A stretch of 64,000 nucleotides of DNA. Origin: Adhaeribacter radiodurans. GTDB taxonomy: Bacteria > Bacteroidota > Bacteroidia > Cytophagales > Hymenobacteraceae. The DNA is taken from the NCBI RefSeq assembly GCF_014075995.1, contig NZ_CP055153.1, positions 1,302,001-1,366,000 of the forward strand, given 5' to 3'. Below are positions 19,546-28,537 of this stretch, in pieces. Numbering within the stretch: the stretch's first letter is position 1; each line of letters starts with the position of its first letter. The notes under the pieces are model-generated. The model was not told where the DNA came from, did not search any database, and saw nothing but the letters and a program-made list of their open reading frames with translations. A program made the translations under genes and the position numbers.

Positions 19546-19714
19546 TATAACGGAGAATAAAAATTTAATTTAAAGTGAATATCTTTAGTTTTCAATTACT
19601 AAGTAACCGAACAAAATTAATTTACAATATATGCTATCCAGATAGTGGTAAAAAGTATCCATATTCCGGAAACACACAAAAGTCTTACATCTTAATACTT
19701 GTGTCTATTAACTA

Positions 19715-20494
19715 TTAGGCTTTTATAAATTTTAATTTTTTACTTACCTGGGTTAGCCATTCGCGCGCCATTAATTCGTGACCGGCGGGCATGGGGTGAA
19801 TGCCATCCCAAATCCAGTACTCTGCCGGTGCCTTGGTTAAAGCTTGGTTAAAAGCATTCTGGAACTCTACCAAAACGGCCTGAAATTCGGTACTTAACTT
19901 TTTTACTATTTCCCGGCGTTTCAGTACTTCGCGGCTGTATTCGGCCCATTGTTCTTTTACTTTTCCCACCGGCAAAATAAATGGTTCGCCTAGCACCAGT
20001 TGCACGTTGGGCAATTGCTGTTTGGTTTGCTGCAATAAAGCGCGGTAGCCGCTTTCGTAATGTTTGGCCGTGAAATTCTGATTACCGCCCAGAAAAGCCG
20101 AAACATCGTTAATACCGATCAAAATACTTAAAACATCAGGTTTTAATTCGAGTGCATCGGTTTGCCAGCGGGAGGCTAAATCGGTAATTTTATTGCCGCT
20201 AATACCCCGGTTAAAAAAGTGAAAATTTTTGGCCGGATACTCATACCATAACTTACTGGCAATAATATAGGCATAGCCATGCCCCATCACGTGGTTCCAA
20301 TCGTTGTTGCGCGTGCGGTTACCATCGGTAATAGAATCGCCCTGAAACAAAAACGTAAAATTATCGCCCGCTTTACGTAAAGTAGTTTCTAATAAAGGCA
20401 TACCCTGCACGAAGCCGGGAGCGGCCGCCGCCAAAGCACCCAGCGTACTAATTTGTTTTAAGAAATGACGCCGGTTATTATAATTATCGTTCAT
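19715..20494 (-). CDS. Tat-exported SGNH/GDSL hydrolase
   Basis: The 259-residue product has a twin-arginine-like leader (NNRRHFLKQISTLGALAAAAPG). The mature part carries the SGNH blocks in order: FLFQGDSITDG (Ser), FFNRGISGNKI (Gly/Asn region), LSILIGINDV (Asn) and WDGIHPMPAGHELMA (Asp-x-x-His). These proteins are usually acetyl- or carbohydrate-esterases, and removing acetyl groups from a glycan would fit the neighbouring fucosidase. It is 169 bp upstream of the dehydrogenase on the same strand, so it may belong to the same unit. Confidence 0.9.
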   Translation of the reverse strand: MNDNYNNRRHFLKQISTLGALAAAAPGFVQGMPLLETTLRKAGDNFTFLFQGDSITDGNRTRNNDWNHVMGHGYAYIIASKLWYEYPAKNFHFFNRGISGNKITDLASRWQTDALELKPDVLSILIGINDVSAFLGGNQNFTAKHYESGYRALLQQTKQQLPNVQLVLGEPFILPVGKVKEQWAEYSREVLKRREIVKKLSTEFQAVLVEFQNAFNQALTKAPAEYWIWDGIHPMPAGHELMAREWLTQVSKKLKFIKA

Positions 20495-21225
20495 TTATGT
20501 TAGTGACGTAATTGCCAAGAGTAGTACAAGATTGACTTGCTGGTATCCGCTGGTTGAAGATAAAAGGGAATCCAACTATTCCCAAAGATTACGGCTTTAG
20601 ATGTAAAAATGGCAGCAATCAGAAAATTAAGTAAAAAGACCCCAATAGCAAGATAGTAGAAGTTGGCCTATTTTAATTACCAGTTTATTATCAATAACTT
20701 ATTACAGCAATTCCAACGTCCAGGATATTGAATTAGAAACTGTTTCGCATCTATAAAAAAAGTAAAAAATTTAGCCCAAGGTAGTGTCCTCACCACCTTA
20801 TAGGAGCTTGCAAGGAACAAATTGTGGCGGAAATTACCCGATAATGGATAAACTTCTAAAATGTGAAACTGCTATTTGATTTTGTTTAGTTACTTAATTG
20901 AATTTCGTTCTGGGGAAATTTTAGTAAATAACTAACCATTACCTGAGTCAAAAATTTTAATTCGAAGATGCTCCTGAAAGTAAACAGGTTGGAAACTTAA
21001 TCTACTTTTTAGAATTTTCATTCCTTTTTTGGGAGATGTAAACTATACTTTTCCATACAGAAAGCTATAAATTTAAACTTGTTTCCGGAAGGTCGTTTAT
21101 ATGTTCCTTGGTTTTAGATTTAACTGTAAAAGGTTGTTTTTCTTCCTGCTGCCGTAAAGCACGAAATAGTAAAATTTTTACGACCCACTTTTATTACCGA
21201 ACTTCGCTTAAAATCGTGTTTATCT
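20495..21225. other. Divergent intergenic region
   Basis: About 730 bp between divergent genes. It must hold promoters for the SGNH-led unit and the M14 peptidase. It is AT-rich. I find no repeat copy, no credible ORF and no clear -7 box. Confidence 0.5.
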
Positions 21226-23769
21226 ATGAGGCTACGCGTACTCCCATTATTTTTTTGGTTAGTTGTTTTAATGGGTTCGGCGCCGTTGCTGGCGCAAACT
21301 ATTCAAACACCCGCGCAATTTTTAGGGTATAATTTAGGAGAACGGTTTACGCCTCATTCCCAGATTGTTCGGTACCTGGAATACCTGGCGGGCCAAGCTC
21401 CGCAGCGCATGCAAGTGCAAACCTATGGCCACACCTACGAAGGCCGTCCGCTTTTATTAGCTACGCTTTCTTCGGAAGAAAATTTTAGCAACCGGGAAGT
21501 TATCCGGACAAATAATTTAAAGCGCATTGGCTTATTACCGGGGCAAGCTACCGGTAAGCAACCGGTCATAGTGTGGTTAAGTTATAATGTGCACGGCAAC
21601 GAAGCCGTATCGTCGGAAGCGGTGATGCAGGTTTTGTACAACCTGGTAACGGGCTCAACCCCAGAAATTAAAAAATGGCTGCAAAATACTCTGGTGCTGA
21701 TAGACCCTTGCGTGAACCCCGACGGGCGCGACCGTTACACAAATTGGTACAACCAGGTGGCTAATCAATTACCCAACGTTTCGCCGCTGGCCCGCGAACA
21801 CCAGGAGCCCTGGCCCGGTGGCCGGACCAATCATTATTTATTTGATTTAAACCGCGACTGGGCTTGGCAAACCCAGCAGGAAACCCAGCAACGCATTGTG
21901 GTATATAACCAGTGGATGCCGCAGGTACACGCCGATTTCCACGAAATGGGTCCGGAAGCACCTTATTATTTTTCGCCGGCTGCCAAACCTTTTCACGAAG
22001 CCATAACTCCCTGGCAGCGGCAATTTCAGCAAATTATCGGCGAAAATAACCGCAAGTACTTCGATAAAAACAACTGGTTGTACTTTACCCGCGAAACCTA
22101 CGATTTACTTTATCCCAGTTACGGCGATACCTGGCCTACCTTTAACGGCGCCATTGCCATGACCTACGAGCAAGGCGGCGGTGGTCGGGCCGGCCGTGCC
22201 ATTACCAAAACGGACGGCGATACCTTAACCTTAAGCCAACGCATTGCGCACCATTACGCTGCCAGCCTGGCTACTATTGAAGCCGCCTCCGACCATCAGG
22301 AACAAGTGCTGCAAGAATACCAGAAGTATTACCAGCAGGCTCGTACCAATCCTACAGGTACCTACAAAACCTACGTGTTAAAAGCGCAGGGACAACCCGG
22401 TAAAATGCAGCAATTAACCGCTTACCTTAACCAGCAACAAATTAAGTACGGGTACGCTACTCAAAAAAGTTCGAATTTTGGTTTTAACTATTCTACCGGC
22501 AAATCCGAAAACTTAAAAATTGAACCCAATGATTTAGTAATTAGTTTGTACCAACCAAAATCGACTTTACTAAAGGTTTTGTTTGACCCGAATACGAAAC
22601 TGGAAGATTCTTTAACCTACGATATTACTTCCTGGGCCATTCCGTACGCCTACGGATTACCCGCCTATGGTTTAAAAAACCGGTTAAGTAAGGTAGCGGA
22701 GCAACCTTTAAATGTAGCCCTAAAACCTGCGACAACGACTACTGTCGCAGCACCTTACGCTTACCTGGCGCGATACAACAGCCTCAACGATTTACAATTT
22801 TTAACGGCTTTGTTAAATAAAAACGTAAAAGTACGCTTCTCCGAAAAAGCATTTGAAGCCGCCGGAGAACAATACGCACCGGGTACTTTAATTATTACCC
22901 GTACCGGTAACGCACGCTTAAATGCTACCTTTGATGTGCTGGTAAAAGCGCAGGCCGATTCCTTTGGGGTGAAACTAGTGTCTTCGCCGACCGGTTTTGT
23001 GAGCAGTGGGGTAGATTTTGGTTCGACGAGTGTGCGTTCCGTCCGCAAAGCGAAAATTGGCCTATTGGCCGGTGATGGTATTTCTTCCACCGCTTTCGGC
23101 GAAATCTGGTATTTCTTTGAGCAGCAGATTCATTACCCGGTTACCGTTCTCTCTACCGAAAACTTTAACCGTGTTCCCTGGCAGCAACTGGATGTGTTGA
23201 TATTACCCGATGGAAGTTACAGCGATTTATTCGATGAAAAAGGTTTGACGCAATTAAAAGCCTGGGTGCGCGCTGGCGGAAAAGTAATTGCCCTAGAAGG
23301 AGCCGCTGCCCACCTGGCCGGGAAACGCGATTTTTCCTTAAGTAAAAGAAAATTTACCGATAGTCTGGATTTTAAAAAAGACCCTTACCGTGCCCTGAAA
23401 CGCTACGGCGATGCCGAACGCAATGCCCTTTCGGAACTGGTGCAAGGCGGCATTTACCGGGTAACCCTGGATAATTCGCACCCATTGGCTTTTGGTTACG
23501 GACCTACCCATTTTGCTTTAATTCAGGAAGTAAACGATTACCCTTTTATGCAGCAGGGCTGGAACGTGGGTGTACTCAAAAAAGATAGTTACGCCAACGG
23601 CTTTACCGGCAGCAAAGTAAAAAAGCGTTTGCAAGACTCCCTTGTATTTGGTACCCAGGAAATGGGCCGCGGCCAAATTATTTACTTAGCCAACAACCCC
23701 TTGTTCCGGGCGTTCTGGCACAGCGGTAAATTAATGTTTGGCAATGCTATTTTTATGGTAGGGCAGTAG
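21226..23769 (+). CDS. Exported M14-family zinc carboxypeptidase with C-terminal amidotransferase-like domain
   Basis: The 847-residue product has a signal peptide (ends APLLAQT). The M14 domain has the HxxE zinc motif in NVHGNEAVSSE near residue 123, NPDGRDRYTNWYN, the third zinc ligand His in VHADFHEMG near 236, and the likely catalytic Glu in AMTYEQGGG near 314. The C-terminal third (from about residue 607, KIGLLAGDGISSTAFGEIWYFFEQQ, then VLILPDGSYSDLF and WVRAGGKVIALEG) looks like a class I amidotransferase-like fold of unknown role, a layout common in Bacteroidota M14 peptidases. It probably acts in the periplasm or outside the cell on peptides. It is monocistronic. Confidence 0.9.
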   Translation: MRLRVLPLFFWLVVLMGSAPLLAQTIQTPAQFLGYNLGERFTPHSQIVRYLEYLAGQAPQRMQVQTYGHTYEGRPLLLATLSSEENFSNREVIRTNNLKRIGLLPGQATGKQPVIVWLSYNVHGNEAVSSEAVMQVLYNLVTGSTPEIKKWLQNTLVLIDPCVNPDGRDRYTNWYNQVANQLPNVSPLAREHQEPWPGGRTNHYLFDLNRDWAWQTQQETQQRIVVYNQWMPQVHADFHEMGPEAPYYFSPAAKPFHEAITPWQRQFQQIIGENNRKYFDKNNWLYFTRETYDLLYPSYGDTWPTFNGAIAMTYEQGGGGRAGRAITKTDGDTLTLSQRIAHHYAASLATIEAASDHQEQVLQEYQKYYQQARTNPTGTYKTYVLKAQGQPGKMQQLTAYLNQQQIKYGYATQKSSNFGFNYSTGKSENLKIEPNDLVISLYQPKSTLLKVLFDPNTKLEDSLTYDITSWAIPYAYGLPAYGLKNRLSKVAEQPLNVALKPATTTTVAAPYAYLARYNSLNDLQFLTALLNKNVKVRFSEKAFEAAGEQYAPGTLIITRTGNARLNATFDVLVKAQADSFGVKLVSSPTGFVSSGVDFGSTSVRSVRKAKIGLLAGDGISSTAFGEIWYFFEQQIHYPVTVLSTENFNRVPWQQLDVLILPDGSYSDLFDEKGLTQLKAWVRAGGKVIALEGAAAHLAGKRDFSLSKRKFTDSLDFKKDPYRALKRYGDAERNALSELVQGGIYRVTLDNSHPLAFGYGPTHFALIQEVNDYPFMQQGWNVGVLKKDSYANGFTGSKVKKRLQDSLVFGTQEMGRGQIIYLANNPLFRAFWHSGKLMFGNAIFMVGQ

Positions 23770-24124
23770 AAGCGCATTTAAGGATTCTTGTTTCAAATAA
23801 TGAGATAGTAAAACTAATACGAACACCTAAGTTAAGTGAAAAGACAAATTAAGTACTTCAACGAAATTAGGTGAGACTATTATTTATAATAAGTGGTTGA
23901 GCATTAAAAATTTACTAAACTAACAACGAGCAACTAATAACGAATAACTACTTATATAGGATAAGTTGGAGGTAAAAGCTCCTCTCCTAAGTTCAGGAGG
24001 GGTAGGGGTGGTTGTTTTTTTAACTACCAGGGAAAATGAATATTTATTTTGTCTAGTAGCTTATCATTTAGTAATATCCATTATTCCAAAGGCAATAAAG
24101 TTTTTCTAAAAGAAACGATTATCA
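23770..24124. other. Intergenic stretch before repeat copy E
   Basis: About 350 bp of AT-rich DNA. It contains one short G/C-rich hairpin repeat (23981-24002) and no credible gene. Confidence 0.5.
23981..24002. repeat. Short G/C-rich hairpin repeat (second family), copy 2
   Basis: CCTCTCCT at 23981-23988 pairs with AGGAGGGG at 23995-24002 (one G-T pair), followed by TAGGGGTGG and a run of T at 24015-24021. It lies just upstream of structured repeat copy E. Confidence 0.65.
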
Positions 24125-24327
24125 TTGGAGTCTGTTCCAGCCTCCATGTTATGGTTCCATCTTGTTCAATAAGTAACCAGTTTGCCTCGTGGCCGGCGGG
24201 CCCCGTTAGGCTCTTCTGCACTCGCTAGCCTTCCTTTCCTCGACTCCGTCTGCGGAATACTGCTGCGCAGTACCGGAAGTCTAGCAGGTGCTCCACAGCC
24301 AAACTGATGTCTTTATTCTTAGCTACC
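24125..24327 (+). repeat. Structured interspersed repeat, copy E (plus orientation)
   Basis: Outer flank TTGGAGTCTGTTCCAGCCTC at about 24125-24144, block GCCTCGTGGCCGGCGGGCC near 24184-24202, interior of the copy A type (CTTCCTTTCCTCGACTCCGT ... TACTGCTGCGCAGTA), inner flank AGCCAAACTGATGTC and TTAGCTACC. Pairs with copy F. Confidence 0.85.
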
Positions 24328-24720
24328 GTTAATCTTACTTCATCCGAAAAGGACGAGGGTTAATTAACTGGTCTTCTTTTTACGGTCTTTGTTAACCTTG
24401 CAGGCGCAGATCTTAGCGGAGCGGGAATTGTGACTTACAGATAAAAGCCCGTCTCCCGACCAATGTTATAACGTTGAGCTAATTGAAAGAAAAAAGTCCC
24501 CCTTTGAAGGGGAAGGGTGATGATTTAAAGCATCTGATCAAAGGTTATGATACGTGTCAATCCTTAACTTAATAACATTGGTTTCCCGACTGTCGGAAAC
24601 CCAGCCTTTTTACGTCAGTCAGGAAACTAATTTAGGTTCTTACACCCAAGTGACGCTAGGCTTAACACTTGCACGAAGAGGCAGATTTACTAAATTCTTT
24701 ATCTCTGATAGCTAGAACCA
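24328..24720. repeat. Spacer module between copies E and F, homologous in reverse to 14841-15290
   Basis: About 390 bp with several blocks matching the reverse complement of the C-D spacer (see that entry). An extra segment at about 24461-24595, absent from the C-D spacer, includes a second-family hairpin repeat at 24498-24517 and looks like a later insertion. No credible gene. Confidence 0.75.
24498..24517. repeat. Short G/C-rich hairpin repeat (second family), copy 3
   Basis: CCCCCTTTGAAGGGGAAGGG forms a short hairpin and resembles the other G/C-rich copies. It lies inside the E-F spacer within a segment lacking in the C-D spacer. Confidence 0.55.
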
Positions 24721-24941
24721 GGTAGCTACTGGCAACAACACCAGTTTGGCTTTTGAGCGCCTTGTAGACTTCCGGTGCCGAGGCACGAGGCATTCCGACG
24801 CAGGAGGAAAGGAAGGATACACCGCGCGAAGAAGCCAAACGAGGCCCGCCGGCCAGGAGGCTAACTTAGGCTTAGCAAATAAGATGAACCAAGGCATGGA
24901 GACTGGCACAGGCTCCAAAGAAAACGCTTACTAGCAAGCAA
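24721..24941 (-). repeat. Structured interspersed repeat, copy F (minus orientation)
   Basis: Inner flank GTAGCTACTGG..CACCAGTTTGGC at 24723-24750. The interior is of the copy C type (CTTGTAGACTTCCGGTGCCG ... ACCGCGCGAAGAAGCC), but its outer arm is changed to TTTTGAGCGC, so here the two arms no longer match fully. Block GGCCCGCCGGCCAGGAGGC near 24843-24861; outer flank GGAGACTGGCACAGGCTCC, then AAGAAAACGCTTACTAGCAAGC near 24898-24939. Confidence 0.85.
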
Positions 24942-25551
24942 AGTCTATATTTCATAGAGAGCTAATGGCAACCCTCTGGAGTCAAGCTGCTGTCAGTTTT
25001 TCTTAGCTACCAATAAGCTGTTTCGCCTTTAAAGTTTCATTTACTATTTATCTACTCTAAAGTTTAGTAACATAAGTATACATTTTAGGAAAAGTACAAT
25101 GTTTATATTATATATAAATACTTTAAGTTCTTGATAGTAAATTCTTTCTTCTCTGTAATGTGCAATAGAGTTTCACTATCTATTTGCTAAAAAAGCTTTA
25201 TTAAGTGATGGTAGAAATGTATTTTTGCGTCCTAATTAAAGTGATAGTTCAATTTTGAAGCGTTGCTTTTGTAAGTTATATTTTTTAGAAGAATTTATTA
25301 AGTATAGGTAATTTTATATTTTATAACCATCCACCGAGAAAGTAGTATAAGTATTTAATTACTAATTCTGAAATCTTAGGCGTTTAGTTCTAAAAAAACA
25401 GCAAAATCGTTAAGGTGTTTTCTTATAAATAAGCTAATTGTGCTGGCAGGAAAAATACAGTAGATTATCATATAAAGATAAGGCTGTTCTTAAAAGATAT
25501 CACCCGAATTACAAAGACAGAAGCTTCTATTAGTTAGATTATTAAAGATAA
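24942..25551. other. Upstream region of the polysaccharide cluster
   Basis: About 610 bp of very AT-rich DNA. At 24946-25020 there may be a collapsed repeat remnant (CTCTGGAGTC ... TTCTTAGCTACC). A promoter candidate lies at 25197-25227. No credible gene. Confidence 0.5.
25197..25227 (+). promoter_or_regulatory. Candidate Bacteroidota-type promoter for the polysaccharide cluster
   Basis: TTTA at 25197-25200, 19 bp, then TATTTTTG at 25220-25227. This matches the Bacteroidota sigma consensus TTTG-N19-TAnnTTTG in 3/4 and 8/8 positions (allowing any nn). It would leave a leader of about 320 nt before wzm. Confidence 0.45.
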
Positions 25552-26451
25552 GTGGAGACAACTCAAGTATTAAAAACTTCAAATCAATTTAGTAATACAA
25601 TGCCAGCCGAAGAGCAGGAGTGGACTGAAATTATTGAGCCGCGTACCCGCTTACTGGACTTAGGTCTAAAAGATGTATGGCGTTATCGTGATTTGGTACT
25701 GTTGTTTGTACGCCGTGATTTTGTGGCAACTTATAAACAGACTATTCTGGGGCCCATCTGGTTTTTTGTACAGCCTCTTTTAACTACCCTTACTTTTATT
25801 TTAATTTTTGGCAGGGTAGCCAAGCTCTCCACCGATGGTCTGCCCATGATGGTATTTTACCTGGCAGGCGTAACCATATGGAATTACTTTGCCCAAACGC
25901 TAACCTCCACGTCCACTGTTTTTAAAGACAATGCCCAGATGTTTGGGAAAGTATATTTCCCGCGCCTGACGATGCCATTGTCTATTGTTATTTCTAATCT
26001 GGTGCGGTTTGGTATTCAGTTTTCTTTATTTTTTGTGGTTTGGTTGTATTACCTGGTGCAGGGCGATGCTATTCAGCCTAATTGGTTTATTCTCCTTACG
26101 CCCCTACTCATTTTAGTAATGGGAATTTTATCTTTAGGCTTTGGTATGATCTTCAGCGCGCTCACTACCAAATACCGCGATTTAGCCATGTTGCTGACTT
26201 TTGGCGTTCAATTGCTCATGTACGCTACCCCGGTTATTTATCCGCTTTCCAGTTTATCCGAAAAGTATATATGGTTAATTTTAGTTAACCCCATGAGTTC
26301 CATTGTCGAAACGTTTCGGTACGCCTTTCTGGGTTCCGGTACTTTTAACTGGAGTTACCTGGCGTATAGTTTAGCCGTTAGTTTAATTATTTTATTTGTG
26401 GGTATTATTAGCTTTAACAAAGTACAGAAAAGCTTTACCGATACAGTTTAG
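25552..26451 (+). CDS. wzm: ABC-2 type polysaccharide export permease (Wzm-like)
   Basis: The 299-residue product has a cytoplasmic N-terminus (EWTEIIEPRTRLLDLGLKDVWRYRDLVLLFVRRDFVATYKQTILGPIW, a family signature best read in parts) and about six membrane helices from residue 62 on. Wzm pairs with Wzt to flip finished O-antigen or teichoic-type polymers across the inner membrane. Wzt starts 73 bp downstream. The ORF begins at a GTG (25552); ATG 25600 (MPAEEQEW) is an equally good start. Base composition is still like the core genome, unlike the AT-rich genes from about 27200 on. Confidence 0.9.
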   Translation: METTQVLKTSNQFSNTMPAEEQEWTEIIEPRTRLLDLGLKDVWRYRDLVLLFVRRDFVATYKQTILGPIWFFVQPLLTTLTFILIFGRVAKLSTDGLPMMVFYLAGVTIWNYFAQTLTSTSTVFKDNAQMFGKVYFPRLTMPLSIVISNLVRFGIQFSLFFVVWLYYLVQGDAIQPNWFILLTPLLILVMGILSLGFGMIFSALTTKYRDLAMLLTFGVQLLMYATPVIYPLSSLSEKYIWLILVNPMSSIVETFRYAFLGSGTFNWSYLAYSLAVSLIILFVGIISFNKVQKSFTDTV

Positions 26452-26524
26452 TTAAATACAAAAATTAGTAGCCAATAAATGCCTTACTTCCTATCATATA
26501 AATTAGTAATATTTTAAGTATTAA

Positions 26525-27793
26525 ATGAGTGACATTGCCATTAAAGTAGAGAACCTCGGCAAATTGTACCGCCTCGGCGAAGTGGGTACCGGCACTTTAA
26601 GCCACGACCTGAATCGCTGGTGGGCCCGGATGCGCGGGAAGGAAGATCCATTTGCCAAAATTGGCGAAACCAACGACCGGACCAAAAAAGGCAGCAGCGA
26701 TTATGTTTGGTCGTTAAAAGACGTAAATTTTGAAGTAAAGCAAGGTGAGGTATTGGGTATAATTGGCCGCAACGGTGCCGGTAAATCTACTTTATTAAAA
26801 ATACTTTCGAAAGTAACTTCGCCTACAACCGGTCGCATAAAAGTAAAAGGGCGTATTGCTTCCTTGCTCGAAGTAGGTACGGGCTTTCACCCGGAGCTAA
26901 CCGGCCGCGAAAACATTTTCCTGAACGGCGCTATCCTGGGCATGACCAAAGCCGAAATCCGCAGCAAGTTCGACGAAATAGTGGATTTCTCAGGCGTAGA
27001 ACGCTACATCGATACCCCGGTAAAACGCTACAGCAGTGGTATGTACGTGCGCCTGGCTTTTGCCGTATCTGCTTTTTTGGAGCCTGAAATTTTAATTGTT
27101 GATGAGGTGTTGGCAGTAGGCGACGCGGAATTTCAGAAAAAGTGCCTGGGCCGGATGAAGGATGTTAGTGTGAATGACGGGAGAACGGTATTGTTTGTTA
27201 GTCATAATATGGCTGCAATTCAAAATCTATGTACAAATGGACTGTATATGAAGAACGGACAAGCAATTGCTTTCGGCGAAATAGATAAGGTTATTACAAC
27301 TTACCTATCTACTTTAAAGGAGACTTCTACTAAAAATATGAAAACACTCATCGATAGAAAGGGAAATGGTAGAATCAGAGTAATTAATATAGTTGGAGCA
27401 AATAATAGAAATGAAGAAACAGATATATTTTTAGTAGGAGAGAAATTAAAACTAAAAATTTCCTTTGATCATAAAGGGCAAACTGAAAGGATTAGAGCAA
27501 ATGTAGATATAGGTATCAATAATAATATTAATGATAGAGTTGCCTGGATGAGCACTTCAATATTTGATGAAAATTTGGATTTTTCTAAAAATTTAATGTT
27601 TGAAATTGAAAAAGTTGTGTTAACCCCTGGGATTTATAACATTAATGTCTTTTGTAATATTGAGAATGAAGTTGCGGATTGGATTGAAAATGTATATTCT
27701 TTCGAAGTTGTAGAATCAGATTACTATTTGACAGGAAGGACAGTTCCAAGAGGTCAAGGTTATTTAGTATTGGATTATAAAACAATAAATTAA
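26525..27793 (+). CDS. wzt: ABC transporter ATPase with C-terminal polysaccharide-recognition domain (Wzt-like)
   Basis: The 422-residue product has Walker A GRNGAGKST near residue 82, signature YSSGMYVRLAFAV, Walker B ILIVDEVLAVGD near 188, and the switch His in VLFVSHNMAAI. After about residue 240 comes a beta-rich Wzt C-terminal domain (IDRKGNGRIRVINIVG ... YLTGRTVPRGQGYLVLDY), which in E. coli O8/O9a Wzt recognises the polymer end. The DNA shifts from mixed codon use to strongly AT-rich near 27180-27240, at the edge of the ATPase domain. The specificity half therefore seems to belong compositionally with the downstream glycosyltransferase genes. Confidence 0.93.
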   Translation: MSDIAIKVENLGKLYRLGEVGTGTLSHDLNRWWARMRGKEDPFAKIGETNDRTKKGSSDYVWSLKDVNFEVKQGEVLGIIGRNGAGKSTLLKILSKVTSPTTGRIKVKGRIASLLEVGTGFHPELTGRENIFLNGAILGMTKAEIRSKFDEIVDFSGVERYIDTPVKRYSSGMYVRLAFAVSAFLEPEILIVDEVLAVGDAEFQKKCLGRMKDVSVNDGRTVLFVSHNMAAIQNLCTNGLYMKNGQAIAFGEIDKVITTYLSTLKETSTKNMKTLIDRKGNGRIRVINIVGANNRNEETDIFLVGEKLKLKISFDHKGQTERIRANVDIGINNNINDRVAWMSTSIFDENLDFSKNLMFEIEKVVLTPGIYNINVFCNIENEVADWIENVYSFEVVESDYYLTGRTVPRGQGYLVLDYKTIN

Positions 27794-27794
27794 A

Positions 27795-28535
27795 ATGATA
27801 AATAGAAAAATTAAGAACCTCATTGGAACCTCGTCGCTAGTTGAAGAAATATCTCAACTTAGAAAATTAACTCTAGAAAATTATTGGGCTAATGTATTTC
27901 GTTCAAGTACAAATGGGTGTTCCTGGGTTCAAAATGAATCATTTAATGTAGGGAGATGGGCAGCAAATTATTCCTTATTATACATTTTGTTTAGAGCTTT
28001 AAATGAAGCAAAGCCATTAAATACATTAGAGCTAGGGCTTGGTGAAACTACAAAAGTTTTTCAAGCATATAAGAAAGGCCATAATCAAAATGCTTTTTGT
28101 GCAACCGTAGAACATGATAAAAGTTGGATAGATCTGAAAAAACAGAATGGGATTTTACCTGAATATATTAATATAATAATTTCGGAGGTGATTGAACAAA
28201 AGATATTTAATAGTAAGTCTCTTGTATATAAAGATTTAGTGGAGAACCTAAAGGAATTAAATAAAAAGTTTAATTTAATCCTAATTGATGGACCATTTGG
28301 ATCAAGTAATTACTCTAGGTACAATATAATTGATCTAGTTAATGAAAACTTTTTAGATGATGATTTTATAATAATAATAGATGATTTCCAGAGAAAAGGT
28401 GAAAAAGATACTTTTGAAGAATTAAAGAGAGTCCTTATTAAGAATAATAATGATTGTTATTTTGGATTTTATGGTGGAGACAAAGAACAAGTAGTTGTTT
28501 GTAGTGAAAAGTATAAGTTTTTAACTACAGCTTAG
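27795..28535 (+). CDS. SAM-dependent methyltransferase-like protein
   Basis: The 246-residue product starts at ATG 27795, 1 bp after the wzt stop. A Rossmann-like core is visible: NTLELGLGETTKVFQ (about residues 75-90, glycine-rich loop), CATVEHDKSW (acidic residue after strand 2) and FNLILIDGPFG (strand 4). These fit a class I methyltransferase in the FkbM/class-24 neighbourhood, but the loop is atypical (GLGET). A role in methylating a sugar or capping the polymer is possible and would suit an ABC-type export system. No signal or membrane segment. Strongly AT-rich. Confidence 0.6.
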   Translation: MINRKIKNLIGTSSLVEEISQLRKLTLENYWANVFRSSTNGCSWVQNESFNVGRWAANYSLLYILFRALNEAKPLNTLELGLGETTKVFQAYKKGHNQNAFCATVEHDKSWIDLKKQNGILPEYINIIISEVIEQKIFNSKSLVYKDLVENLKELNKKFNLILIDGPFGSSNYSRYNIIDLVNENFLDDDFIIIIDDFQRKGEKDTFEELKRVLIKNNNDCYFGFYGGDKEQVVVCSEKYKFLTTA

Positions 28536-28537
28536 AT

